From CAYXXZ01 sp964469165 (GTDB lineage Bacteria; Pseudomonadota; Gammaproteobacteria; Pseudomonadales; Porticoccaceae), in the NCBI GenBank assembly GCA_964469165.1, contig CAYXXZ010000001.1, forward strand, positions 1-64,000: DNA of 64,000 bases. Direction: 5' to 3'. The first letter of the stretch is position 1, and every line of letters begins with the position of its first letter. A program made the translations under genes and the position numbers. Under the pieces are notes generated by a model that did not search any database, was not told the origin of the DNA, and worked only from the letters and a program-made list of their open reading frames with translations. This document shows positions 1 to 7,316 of the stretch, piece by piece.

Positions 1-72
1 GCGGGTCACAAGGAGAAGCACAACCGTGACTTCAGCCCGGCGAAAACAACAACACTGCAGAGGACAATAACA

Positions 73-321
73 ATGGGGATTCTTTCCTGGATCATTCTCG
101 GCCTGATCGCCGGCGCGCTGGCCAAACTGGCAATGCCCGGCAAGGATCCTGGCGGCATCATCGTCACCATCCTGATCGGCATCGGCGGCGCTTTCGTGGG
201 TGGGTTTCTCGGCTCGCTGGTGGGCAGGGGCGGCGTCAACGACCTGAGCATCGCGAGTATCATCACCGCTGTGATCGGCGCCATCGTGTTGCTGTTCATT
301 TACCGGCAACTGCGCAAGTAA
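73..321 (+). CDS. GlsB/YeaQ/YmgE family stress-response membrane protein
   Basis: Small inner-membrane protein of the GlsB/YeaQ/YmgE (transglycosylase-associated) family, linked to envelope stress in other bacteria; no enzymatic activity is established for the family. The 82 residues are mostly hydrophobic and glycine-rich, with three likely membrane helices at about residues 2-20, 27-49 and 57-77, and the length is normal for the family. An AGAGGA ribosome-binding site precedes the ATG by about eight bases. It is monocistronic; a 28-bp palindromic repeat lies just after its stop and may form its transcript end. Confidence 0.9.
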   Translation: MGILSWIILGLIAGALAKLAMPGKDPGGIIVTILIGIGGAFVGGFLGSLVGRGGVNDLSIASIITAVIGAIVLLFIYRQLRK

Positions 322-330
322 TCACAACCC

Positions 331-358
331 GTGGGGGCGGTTCATGAACTGCTCCTAC
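331..358. repeat. 28-bp palindromic repeat, degenerate copy
   Basis: Near-palindrome centred on TTCATGAA, flanked by GTGGGGGCGG on the left and CTGCTCCTAC on the right. It is a diverged copy of the perfect 28-bp palindrome at 21871-21898. It lies ten bases after the glsB-like stop, before a run of A. Confidence 0.75.
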
Positions 359-421
359 GAAAAAAAGCCGATGGCGGCCAGGGTTACATGTTGACCGCCC
401 TACGGGCTATCGAGCCTGCCC

Positions 422-1165
422 TCAAGGCAACTCGATCTGCTCGCGCAGCACCAACTCCCGCTGTTCGATCATGCGAAAAATGCCATCGATGGTTCGCGCG
501 GTGACGTATTCATCCAGCTCATCCGCCGCCACTGGCGCGGGCACCTTTCGCGTATCGCCGTCTTCGTCCTCATCACTACGCAGGACGTCACCGAGATCGT
601 CAATGCCCTGCCCGATACCACTGAGGATATCGGAAATCTCCGCCAGTTCCCGGTAGATTGCCACAGCGCCGGACTCGTCCAGCGCCTTGCTCACCGACGG
701 CAACAAGGCCTTGTGCAAATCCTCGCCGGTGCGCTCCCGCAAGTGCTCCGTTATCGCACCGGGCCCGCCGGACAACAGCGCTTGCGCCTGATTGTTGAGA
801 ATCACGTCTTCAAGCGCCGTTTTCAGTATCGGCCCGGCCCCCAACGTCACCTGTTCCGCAGCCCGGTTGATGAGCGTATCCAGCAACGCCGCCTGGGGAT
901 TGCTGTAGAAGGCCTGCCCCACTTCCACCATCAAACCCACGGGAGGCGGCAGCAAAAGCTTGACGAGAGGATTGCCGAGAAAGCCATCCTCCGCGGCCAG
1001 CGCGGCCAACACCTTGTCGACACCAGTGCCGAACTGACGGAAGAAGTAGCGGGAAACGGTCTGCCGGGCGCGCTCTTCCACGGCGGACTGCATGCCCTGG
1101 TAGTCTGGAGTCGTGCACGAGGAAAGGGGGATGAGCAACAAGACACAACACAGAATGCGCAGCAT
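422..1165 (-). CDS. DUF4197 domain lipoprotein
   Basis: Predicted exported lipoprotein of the DUF4197 family, whose function is unknown. The N-terminus is a lipoprotein signal with lipobox L14-S-S-C17. The rest carries the family's conserved stretches: DGFLGNP (about residue 60), LLLPPP, NRAAEQ, ALLSGGPGA and REKT-like LRERTGEDL, and KALDESG. The 247 residues are close to the usual size, with an added acidic tail segment (RSDEDEDGD, about residues 197-205) that most relatives lack. It is transcribed alone, away from glsB and in the same direction as the following minus-strand genes. Confidence 0.82.
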   Translation of the reverse strand: MLRILCCVLLLIPLSSCTTPDYQGMQSAVEERARQTVSRYFFRQFGTGVDKVLAALAAEDGFLGNPLVKLLLPPPVGLMVEVGQAFYSNPQAALLDTLINRAAEQVTLGAGPILKTALEDVILNNQAQALLSGGPGAITEHLRERTGEDLHKALLPSVSKALDESGAVAIYRELAEISDILSGIGQGIDDLGDVLRSDEDEDGDTRKVPAPVAADELDEYVTARTIDGIFRMIEQRELVLREQIELP

Positions 1166-1262
1166 TGGCGGTGAAATTGGAAATCCGGCAAAAAGGGGGC
1201 GCTATTCTAGCAAGTGCTGCCGGAACCCGCCTGTGTAGGCTCCTGCAAGCACGGGCAATACG

Positions 1263-1670
1263 CTACAACTGTATACCCGGCGTAAAACCCATTTTGCGCA
1301 TTTCGGTGATGAAGCCGGTGATGTCGGAATAGTCGCGCCACTCGTGAATGAGGCCGTCGCGCACCACGAAAATGCCCATCACCGGTGCGGCCACGCGTTT
1401 GTCGCCCATACTGAAGGCATCCGTGCGCTCGGTATATACCGTCTTGCCGTCCGCCGCCGTGGCAATGTTGTGAACGATGAATTCCACCTTGCTGGTGGTG
1501 GTCAGCAGATTCGAGATGAATGCCCTCACTTCATCGCGACCGTGCATGGCTGGCAGAGGCATGTTCGCGTAAACGCAATCGGGTGTCATCGCCTGAACGA
1601 CACCCTCGACATCCTGTTTTTCCCAAAGCGTGCAGAAATCGAGAACGGCTTGCTCCGCAGTTTTTGTCAT
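1263..1670 (-). CDS. limonene-1,2-epoxide hydrolase-like protein
   Basis: Small alpha+beta-barrel (SnoaL/NTF2-like) enzyme of the limonene-1,2-epoxide hydrolase family, which opens epoxides in one step. The catalytic set is visible: Arg82 and Asp84 in ERTDAF, Asp113 in EWRDYSD, with Tyr34 and Asn36 (VYANMP) at the positions that hold the water in the Rhodococcus enzyme. The residue assignment rests on recalled family knowledge. The 135 residues are slightly shorter than the founding member. The substrate is unknown; a terpene or fatty epoxide is possible. No pathway partner is adjacent. Confidence 0.8.
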   Translation of the reverse strand: MTKTAEQAVLDFCTLWEKQDVEGVVQAMTPDCVYANMPLPAMHGRDEVRAFISNLLTTTSKVEFIVHNIATAADGKTVYTERTDAFSMGDKRVAAPVMGIFVVRDGLIHEWRDYSDITGFITEMRKMGFTPGIQL

Positions 1671-1715
1671 CTGTGTCTCCTTATGATTGTCGTGGTGCGT
1701 CGATGGTAGCGGCGC

Positions 1716-2381
1716 TCACTCCGCGAGTAAATCCCGCAATTCCTGCAGTTCGCGGCGGATGGTTTCCACCCCCGCCTTGGGCGCTGGCTTTTGTTCCAGT
1801 GCCAGCGGCGCATCCACCTCGAAGGCCTGGCCGCCCAGCACTTTTTTTACCAGTTCACGGTAGGCCTGTGCGTACGCGGGGTACGTGATGTTTTCCGCCA
1901 CGTGAGACATGGCATACCAGCCCACGGTTTTGCCGGCCAGGTAGACGATGGGGTGCGACCAGGATTGGGCGTTTTTTGGACTTGGTGCGTTGGCGGCTTC
2001 CAGGTAGGCGCTGCGCACCGCGGGAATGCCGTACTCGGCAAGTCCTGCCTCGCAGGCGCTGAGCATGCGCTGAACCGTGGGCAGGTATTCGGATTCTTCG
2101 ATCACCCGGCGCGCAGCGGCGAGGATGTGGCGGGAACTGTAGGGTTCCAGCGCTTCCTTCCACAAGCGCTTGGCCTGGTTGAGCAATTGCGTGTCGCTGA
2201 ACGCGGCGTGAAACTGGTTGTGATAGTTGATGCGGAACAGGCTGAACACCTGGTTGATGGTGTCGATCAGCTCGTCGTCGTTGCGCCGCGCTTCAGTTCG
2301 CCCAGCTTCTGTCGGTAAGGTCGTCGACGAGGCTGCGGTCCCGGGTACGGGTGGCTGGAGCAGGTCCTTGAGTTGTTTCAT
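1716..2381 (-). CDS. lambda P-like replication protein (putative helicase loader)
   Basis: Protein with a lambda-P-type replication domain (about residues 40-125: RINYHNQFHAAF, AKRLWKEAL, ILAAARRVIEES, YLPTVQRML). In phages P delivers the replicative helicase DnaB to the origin, so a helicase-loader role is likely but inferred. The ORF opens with a GTG at 2393, but the ATG at 2381 is better: it has AAGGTG nine bases upstream. It overlaps the 3' end of the DnaT-like gene by about 90 bases, so the two are probably translationally coupled. A proline- and threonine-rich N-terminus and a charged C-terminal helix flank the domain. Confidence 0.7.
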   Translation of the reverse strand: MKQLKDLLQPPVPGTAASSTTLPTEAGRTEARRNDDELIDTINQVFSLFRINYHNQFHAAFSDTQLLNQAKRLWKEALEPYSSRHILAAARRVIEESEYLPTVQRMLSACEAGLAEYGIPAVRSAYLEAANAPSPKNAQSWSHPIVYLAGKTVGWYAMSHVAENITYPAYAQAYRELVKKVLGGQAFEVDAPLALEQKPAPKAGVETIRRELQELRDLLAE

Positions 2382-3372
2382 GACCGATATCACCTTGAGT
2401 GCAGTGGCGCACCCACTGCCGCTTCACGTGTTGAAGAAATTTGGTGTTCCAGGAACTGATGGCCTGACCGCTCTCGCGCCAGAAAAGCACGAATTCGGGA
2501 ATCTGCCGGATGGCGAACTCCCGCGATATGTTGGCCAGTTGCAACACCTCGAACAAATCCTCGCTGGGCTGCCACTCGCGGTTCATGGCCCGCGGCTCGC
2601 TGTCGTTCTCGAGAGTGGCAGTGTAGCGCGCCCACTGCAGTTTGACGTGGCGAACGAAATCCGAGTTCCAGGTGGAGCGGGCATCGCCGCGCTCTTGCCA
2701 ATAGAGTACGAACTCGGGAATCGCGTCCTCGATGAAATTGCTATGGATCCCTGCCTGGCGATTGAGCAACTCCACGGCCTCCGGCGAGGGCTGCCACGCC
2801 GCGAACATGCGTACCTCGCGGCTGCGCGCCACCTGGCGCGTCTCTTCTTCCCGCCACAGGCGCACTACCTGTTTGAGAAACTTGGCATTCCAGCTGTGTC
2901 TGGGTTCATTGCGCTCGCTCCAATAGGTGACGAACTCGGCGATCTGCGCCTGGATGAAGTCTCGCGGGATACCGTACTGGTTGAGCTGCGCGACCACATC
3001 CGGGGCGGGCTCCCAGCCGCTGTCGATCAGCCGTGTCGTCTTGCGCGCCGGAGCCACTCGGGCCGCTCGAGGGGGCGGCTCCGCTCCCGTGGTCACCAAA
3101 CAGAAGCGAAAGGACTCCGCGGCCCCGAATGCTGCGCCATCGCTGAGCAGCACACCGGTGTCCTCGAGACTCGCCACGATGCGCCGCAGGTCGCGCAGTT
3201 GCCAGAACGGCAGCAACTTCAGCAACTGCCCGCTATCCACATCCACCCAGGCCCCTTCACCGGCGAGCGCCTGGTAATCGCCGAGCAACTGATACAGCAG
3301 CGCCTCCTCGAGACCGAGGGTTGCGGCGAGTTGGGGAGAAACACTGAGTGTACGTTCGGGGAGCAGGGTCAT
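2293..3372 (-). CDS. DnaT-like protein with three tandem DnaT C-terminal domains
   Basis: Replication-associated protein with three copies of the DnaT ssDNA/PriB-binding type module. Each copy has the pattern W-x-P, then a GI-x-x-x-FI helix, an EFV-x-(Y/F)W-x-E core, SWN-x-(K/D)F and a QW/LW end; the copies lie at about residues 116-175, 195-255 and 265-325. The first 75 residues form a winged-helix-like head (EEALLYQLLGDY, LLKLLPFWQLRDLRRIV). E. coli DnaT has one such domain, so the triple array is unusual. Together with the overlapping lambda-P-like gene downstream it suggests a helicase loading or replication restart pair. Confidence 0.75.
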   Translation of the reverse strand: MTLLPERTLSVSPQLAATLGLEEALLYQLLGDYQALAGEGAWVDVDSGQLLKLLPFWQLRDLRRIVASLEDTGVLLSDGAAFGAAESFRFCLVTTGAEPPPRAARVAPARKTTRLIDSGWEPAPDVVAQLNQYGIPRDFIQAQIAEFVTYWSERNEPRHSWNAKFLKQVVRLWREEETRQVARSREVRMFAAWQPSPEAVELLNRQAGIHSNFIEDAIPEFVLYWQERGDARSTWNSDFVRHVKLQWARYTATLENDSEPRAMNREWQPSEDLFEVLQLANISREFAIRQIPEFVLFWRESGQAISSWNTKFLQHVKRQWVRHCTQGDIGHETTQGPAPATRTRDRSLVDDLTDRSWAN

Positions 3373-3396
3373 GGGGGTAATGTATCAGAAAGAAGA

Positions 3397-3493
3397 GTTT
3401 CACGTTACAGGTTGCACGTTTCACGTGGCGTCAACTTCCAGCCTTGTGCCGTTTCAGGCTTTTACGTGCAACGTGTAACCTGTAACGTGAAAC
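3397..3493. repeat. heptamer-periodic inverted repeat (GTTTCAC type), copy 1
   Basis: Left arm is four 7-base units: GTTTCAC, GTTACAG, GTTGCAC, GTTTCAC (3397-3424). Right arm is the complement series ACGTGCA, ACGTGTA, ACCTGTA, ACGTGAA (3464-3491). The arms match at nearly every position across 30 bases, with a loop of about 39 bases. It lies in the short spacer between the DnaT-like gene and radA. A closely related copy is at 62137-62277. Confidence 0.85.
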
Positions 3494-3538
3494 CTCAAAG
3501 ATATACTTTTACCTCCTCATCAACCAAGGATGAACACA

Positions 3539-4912
3539 ATGGCAAAAAAGGGCACCACAGCCTATGTCTGCAACGATTGCGGCGCCGATTACGCCAAATG
3601 GCAGGGCCAGTGCGGCGAGTGCGGCGCCTGGAACACGCTCGCCGAGGTGCGTATGGCACCCGCCAAGTCTGGTGCCAGCCGGCGCAGCAGTGGTTTTGCC
3701 GGTGCCGCGGACGGTGCCGTCAAGGTGTTGCAGGATATCGCCGTGGACGAGATTCCACGTATTTCGAGCGGCGCCAAGGAGCTCGACCTGGTACTCGGCG
3801 GCGGCCTGGTGCCCGGCTCCTGCATCCTCATCGGCGGCGAGCCCGGCGCCGGCAAGAGCACCTTGCTGCTGCAAACGCTTTGTACGCTGGGTGAGCGCCA
3901 CAAAACCCTCTACGTTACCGGCGAGGAGTCGCCGCAACAGGTAGCGATGCGCGCCCAGCGCCTCGGCCTGCCCACCGACAAGGTGCAGGTGATGGCGGAG
4001 ACCAACGTGGAAACGGTATGTGCCACCGCCCACAACATGAAGCCGGACATTCTGGTGGTGGACTCCATCCAGGTGATGGGCCTGGACGACATCGCCTCCG
4101 CGCCCGGCAGCGTTTCCCAGGTACGCGAGAGCGCCGCCATGCTGGTGCGCTTTGCCAAGCAAACCAACACCGTGCTGCTGCTGGTGGGACACGTCACCAA
4201 GGATGGCAGTCTCGCCGGCCCCAAGGTGCTCGAACACATGATCGACTGTTCACTGATGCTGGAAGGCTCCCAGGACAGCCATTTCCGCACCCTGCGCAGC
4301 CACAAGAACCGCTTTGGCGCCGTCAACGAACTGGGCGTGTTCGCCATGACGGAAAAGGGCCTGCGCGAAGTGGCCAACCCTTCGGCCATCTTCCTCCAGC
4401 GCGGCGAGGAAACTGCCTCGGGCAGCGCGGTGATGGTGATCTGGGAGGGTACGAGACCGCTGCTCGTCGAACTTCAGGCCCTGGTGGATGACAGCCACCT
4501 GGGCAATCCGCGCCGCGTCACCGTGGGGCTCGACCACAATCGCCTGGCCATGCTGCTCGCGGTGCTCCACCGCCACGGTGGCATCATGGTGGGCGACCAG
4601 GATGTGTTCGTGAACGTGGTGGGCGGCGTCAAGGTGGTGGAGACCAGCGCCGATCTGGCGTTGCTGCTGGCAGTGGTTTCCAGCTTCCGCAGCCGCCCTA
4701 TCCCCAGGGACTGGGTGATCTTCGGCGAAGTGGGCCTGGCGGGAGAAATCCGTCCGGTCCCCAACGGCCAGGAACGCCTGCGGGAAGCCGCCAAACACGG
4801 TTTCTGCCGCGCCATCGTGCCCGCCGCCAACGCACCCCGACAACCCATCAAGGGCATGGAAGTCGTGGCTGTGCGGAAAGTGGCGGAGGCGTTGGCGGCG
4901 ATGGATGGGTAG
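3539..4912 (+). CDS. radA: DNA repair protein RadA
   Basis: RecA-like ATPase and branch-migration helicase that processes recombination intermediates in the cytoplasm. The order of domains is complete: a C4 zinc finger (Cys11, 14, 25, 28), the ATPase with Walker A GEPGAGKST at about 100-108, the RadA-specific KNRFG motif at about residue 255, and a C-terminal Lon-protease-like domain. The length (457 aa) is typical. The ORF could open at 3530, but the ATG at 3539 has AAGGA eight bases upstream and gives the normal MAK start. Heptamer repeats lie on both sides of the gene. Confidence 0.96.
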   Translation: MAKKGTTAYVCNDCGADYAKWQGQCGECGAWNTLAEVRMAPAKSGASRRSSGFAGAADGAVKVLQDIAVDEIPRISSGAKELDLVLGGGLVPGSCILIGGEPGAGKSTLLLQTLCTLGERHKTLYVTGEESPQQVAMRAQRLGLPTDKVQVMAETNVETVCATAHNMKPDILVVDSIQVMGLDDIASAPGSVSQVRESAAMLVRFAKQTNTVLLLVGHVTKDGSLAGPKVLEHMIDCSLMLEGSQDSHFRTLRSHKNRFGAVNELGVFAMTEKGLREVANPSAIFLQRGEETASGSAVMVIWEGTRPLLVELQALVDDSHLGNPRRVTVGLDHNRLAMLLAVLHRHGGIMVGDQDVFVNVVGGVKVVETSADLALLLAVVSSFRSRPIPRDWVIFGEVGLAGEIRPVPNGQERLREAAKHGFCRAIVPAANAPRQPIKGMEVVAVRKVAEALAAMDG

Positions 4913-4915
4913 GGA

Positions 4916-5060
4916 GTTATCGGTTGTTAGTTTTCAGTTATCAGTTGACAGTTATCAGGGGTGGGCCATGCTGATCCTGTGAACTGTGAACTGTGAACTG
5001 TGAACTGTGAACTGTGAACTGTGAACTGTGAACTGACAAATAGACCCATAGCTTACAGCT
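4916..5060. repeat. heptamer tandem arrays: GTTATCA x6 (degenerate), TGAACTG x8 (perfect), CATAGCT-TACAGCT
   Basis: Immediately after the radA stop come six imperfect units (GTTATCG, GTTGTTA, GTTTTCA, GTTATCA, GTTGACA, GTTATCA; 4916-4957). After 22 bases follow eight perfect TGAACTG units (4980-5035). A short two-unit piece of the GCTTA-type follows at 5047-5060. All share the period of 7. Perfect copies such as the TGAACTG run are expected to change number by slippage. Confidence 0.95.
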
Positions 5061-5076
5061 CTCACCCATGCTATCT

Positions 5077-5093
5077 TGTACCCACACTGTACA
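5077..5093. promoter_or_regulatory. candidate TacA operator
   Basis: Perfect inverted repeat TGTAC-n7-GTACA, ending 18 bases before the antitoxin ATG. Ribbon-helix-helix antitoxins of this family bind palindromes overlapping their own promoter, so autoregulation is a reasonable inference. Confidence 0.5.
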
Positions 5094-5111
5094 TACACAA
5101 AACCGATCACC

Positions 5112-5414
5112 ATGACCACCACCGCCAACAAGGAATCTGCAGGCCGCCGTATCAACCTGCGGGTAAGCGAAGAGCTTTGCGAGCTGATCGATGCCGGCGC
5201 CCGCGCCTCCCATAAGGACCGCACTGCCTTTATGCTCGAAGCCGCCCGGGAAAAAGCCCTTGCTGCGCTGCTGGACCAGCGTATATTCGAGCTGAGCGAC
5301 GAGGGCTACCGCCAGGTGCGGGACATTTTTGAACAGCGCCTGAGCGACAACCCGCGCAGCGCCGAACTGATGGCACGGAGGCCCCAGTGGAAACCAGAGC
5401 CCCGCGACCGCTGA
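5112..5414 (+). CDS. TacA-type (DUF1778) antitoxin
   Basis: Antitoxin of the DUF1778 ribbon-helix-helix family that neutralises a GNAT-fold toxin and binds DNA. The N-terminal RHH is visible as RRINLRVSEELCELIDAGA followed by KDRTAFMLEAA (residues about 12-45). The C-terminal part (SDEGYRQVRDIFEQR) is the toxin-wrapping region. The start is placed at the second in-frame ATG; the earlier one would add 12 non-conserved residues and run through the candidate operator. Its 3' end overlaps the toxin by 28 bases, the normal TacAT arrangement. Confidence 0.85.
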   Translation: MTTTANKESAGRRINLRVSEELCELIDAGARASHKDRTAFMLEAAREKALAALLDQRIFELSDEGYRQVRDIFEQRLSDNPRSAELMARRPQWKPEPRDR

Positions 5415-5866
5415 GCCTGGAACACGACCTGGCGCATTTCAACTGTGGCGAAGAAACCCTGGATTCCTGGCTTCGCGAACAGGCCTGGGCCAGCAGGCGC
5501 ACCGCTTCCACTTATGTGATCGCGGATCCGGAAAACCGGGTCGCGGGTTATTACTGCCTCAGTTCCGGCGCCCTCATGCGGCGCAGCATGCCCGGCAGCG
5601 CCCGGTCGAGGCGCGGCTTGCCTGATCCGATCCCGGTGATTCTGCTGGGCAGGCTGGCCATCGATCAGCGTTATCAGGGCCACGGTCTTGGCGCGGACCT
5701 GCTTCAGGATGCGGTTATCCGCGCCATCGATGCCGCACATCAGATCGCCGCCTACGGCCTTCTGGTACATGCCCTCAACGAAAGCAGCTTGGCCTTTTAC
5801 CAGCGCTGGGGCTTTACGCCTTGCCGGGACCACCCTCTCACCTTGCTGCTGCCCCTGAATCCGTGA
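5387..5866 (+). CDS. TacT-type GNAT toxin
   Basis: GNAT-family toxin of the TacT/AtaT group; relatives acetylate the amino acid on charged tRNAs and stop translation. The 159 residues show the family's FNCGEETLDSWLREQA start, YYCLSSGAL strand, and the acetyl-CoA loop QRYQGHGLGADLL (about residues 90-103), then the late Tyr of LAFYQRWGF. Translation begins with GTG at 5387, preceded by GGAGG five bases upstream, inside the antitoxin gene. It ends 17 bases before the stop of the convergent MazF gene. Confidence 0.87.
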   Translation: METRAPRPLSLEHDLAHFNCGEETLDSWLREQAWASRRTASTYVIADPENRVAGYYCLSSGALMRRSMPGSARSRRGLPDPIPVILLGRLAIDQRYQGHGLGADLLQDAVIRAIDAAHQIAAYGLLVHALNESSLAFYQRWGFTPCRDHPLTLLLPLNP

Positions 5867-5883
5867 AGGGTGGCAGCGCCCTG

Positions 5884-6246
5884 CTATTCAACCAGTCGAT
5901 CGAGCACCTGGTCTATGCCGAGTAATGGTATAAGGCGCAGGAGCACCCGGTCCATCACCCCCGGCTCGGCAAAGGCGACACGCTTGGCTTTCCTGTCCTG
6001 CCACGAAAGGGTCTGGACGAGGTTGGCTGCCACGACCGAAGGCTTGTCCAGGTTATTGATGGGAACTTCCGTCGGGGCACCGCGGATGCTTGTACTGACG
6101 GGACAACAAATCAACAGGCCGGCCTGTTGATTATAGGCTCTGGACGAGAGCACCAAGGCTGACCGGTATTTTCCTATCTCTCTGCCCTTGGTGGGTTCAA
6201 AATCCAGCCAGACGATTTCGTTTCTGTCGGGCACGTAGCGGGCCAT
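5884..6246 (-). CDS. MazF/PemK-type endoribonuclease toxin
   Basis: Toxin of the MazF/PemK family, ribosome-independent mRNA interferases. Family features over the 120 residues are GEIV-like NEIVWLDFEPTKGREIGKYR, PALVLS-like SALVLSSRAYN, CCPVSTSIRG and the C-terminal LRLIPLLGI helix. It starts directly on the antitoxin stop (TAATG junction), so the pair is translated together. It faces the TacAT module tail to tail. Confidence 0.88.
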   Translation of the reverse strand: MARYVPDRNEIVWLDFEPTKGREIGKYRSALVLSSRAYNQQAGLLICCPVSTSIRGAPTEVPINNLDKPSVVAANLVQTLSWQDRKAKRVAFAEPGVMDRVLLRLIPLLGIDQVLDRLVE

Positions 6247-6512
6247 TAAAAGCCACTCTCTCCGTCATCCAGCGCCGCCAGCTCGTCCGCATGCGCGGAG
6301 TAGGGAGTCAAGCCCTCCAAAAGCTCCTTTTCCGAATAAGGCAACGTCAGGCGGCGACGTGCCGGCTTTTCGGTTGATGCTTCAATGATGATCTTCCCGT
6401 CCACCACCTTGAGGCTGATGGGGCTGGCAACCTCCAGTTGAGCGGACGCCAGTATTTTGCTCGGCAGGCGCACTGCGGCGCTGTTGCCCCAACGTTTGAT
6501 TTCAGTTTCCAT
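6246..6512 (-). CDS. MazE/AbrB-type antitoxin
   Basis: Antitoxin with an N-terminal AbrB/SpoVT swapped-hairpin DNA-binding domain: METEIKRWGNSAAVRLPSK, typical of MazE/PemI. The acidic C-terminus (LDDGESGF) would wrap the MazF toxin. The start is set at METEIK, three codons inside the longest ORF, which matches family N-termini. It overlaps mazF by one base. An inverted repeat just upstream is a likely autoregulatory site. Confidence 0.85.
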   Translation of the reverse strand: METEIKRWGNSAAVRLPSKILASAQLEVASPISLKVVDGKIIIEASTEKPARRRLTLPYSEKELLEGLTPYSAHADELAALDDGESGF

Positions 6513-6528
6513 GCGGCCCAAATCTTCG

Positions 6529-6555
6529 TATCTACATTTGTAGCCACAATAGATA
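6529..6555. promoter_or_regulatory. candidate MazE operator (nested inverted repeats)
   Basis: Outer inverted repeat TATCTA ... TAGATA with a nested CTACA-tt-TGTAG pair (6532-6543), 17 bases before the antitoxin start. The location fits an antitoxin-bound operator; assignment is inferred. Confidence 0.45.
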
Positions 6556-6636
6556 TCTTCCGCATGGTTGTCAATTCGGAAAAACCGTGATTCCGGCTAT
6601 TGTGAGAACAGCCACAGACAACCGGACGTCCAGTCC

Positions 6637-7098
6637 TCACACTGGCAAAGCGTTACTGTTGATCGGCGATTTCAGCACGAAAGAGGAATGTACGCCGGTC
6701 ACGCCCTCGATGCGGGTGATCTTGTTGAGCAGGAACTGCTGATAGGCGTCCATGTCCTCCACCACCACTTTCAGTTGGTAATCGGCGGTCTGGCCGGTGA
6801 TCAGGTGACATTCGAGCACTTCCGGATAGTGCGCAATGGTCTCTTCAAAGCGTTCGAAACGCTCCGGGGTGTGGCGGTCCATACTGATCTGGATGAAGGC
6901 CATCAGTTTGAGTCCCAGCTTGCGGGCATTGAGACGCGCGCCGTAACCTTCGATGATGCCTTCTTCCTCCAGGCGCCGGACTCTGCGCAAACAGGGAGAG
7001 GGCGACAGGCTCACCGCTTCCGCAAGATCCTGATTGGAGATGCGGCCCTCCCGCTGCAGGCGCTGCAGAATGGCGCGATCATAAGCATCGATTTCCAT
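6637..7098 (-). CDS. Lrp/AsnC family transcriptional regulator
   Basis: Leucine-responsive/AsnC-type regulator. The N-terminal helix-turn-helix is clear (AYDRAILQRLQREGRISNQDLAEAVSLSPSP, cut here across residues about 4-35), followed by the RAM/AsnC effector domain (GYGARLNARKLG, ECHLITGQTADYQLKVVV). The ORF extends 26 codons upstream, but conserved sequence begins at MEIDAYDR, so the start is placed at 7098. It is divergent from leuA, and the shared 218-bp region suggests it may respond to leucine and act on leuA; this is inferred. The protein is 153 aa, typical for the family. Confidence 0.88.
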   Translation of the reverse strand: MEIDAYDRAILQRLQREGRISNQDLAEAVSLSPSPCLRRVRRLEEEGIIEGYGARLNARKLGLKLMAFIQISMDRHTPERFERFEETIAHYPEVLECHLITGQTADYQLKVVVEDMDAYQQFLLNKITRIEGVTGVHSSFVLKSPINSNALPV

Positions 7099-7117
7099 AA
7101 ATTGCCCCACCATACTA

Positions 7118-7131
7118 ATTATTGAAATAAT
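7118..7131. promoter_or_regulatory. AT-rich inverted repeat upstream of lrp-like gene
   Basis: ATTATT-ga-AATAAT lies 20 bases before the regulator start, in the lrp-leuA divergent region. A second palindrome, GCCAA-c-TTGGC, lies at 7156-7166. Lrp proteins bind AT-rich dyads at their own promoters, so these are candidate sites only. Confidence 0.35.
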
Positions 7132-7316
7132 ATTGCGAAAAACAGACAAATCAAGGCCAACTTGGCAATTTTTCACCTTCCTGACGCGTTACACTGTTTC
7201 CGTCTGAAATCTCCCAGGGCCACAAGCCCGGTTCAAATGATGGGAGTACCGGCCGCAGGGCAATCCCCGGCGCCGGTTTTCAGGCACCAGCCGACTCAAC
7301 CTCAGCGGAGAACCCG

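Noticed and set aside
2227..3894. Long plus-strand ORF of 555 codons opposite the DnaT-like gene
   Set aside because: The minus strand carries three clear DnaT repeats and a lambda-P domain; the plus-strand frame shows no domain and runs on into radA out of frame.
1716..4912. Prophage remnant because of the lambda-P and DnaT domains
   Set aside because: No integrase, structural, lysis or repressor genes are near, and radA and ordinary metabolic genes adjoin on both sides.
4980..5035. CRISPR or phage attachment repeat
   Set aside because: Eight 7-base units without spacers are a simple tandem array, not a CRISPR; there is no tRNA or integrase nearby.
7199..7316. Leader peptide or T-box/attenuator ahead of leuA
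   Set aside because: No run of Leu codons, T-box sequence or terminator/antiterminator pair could be made out; control by the divergent Lrp-type regulator is simpler.
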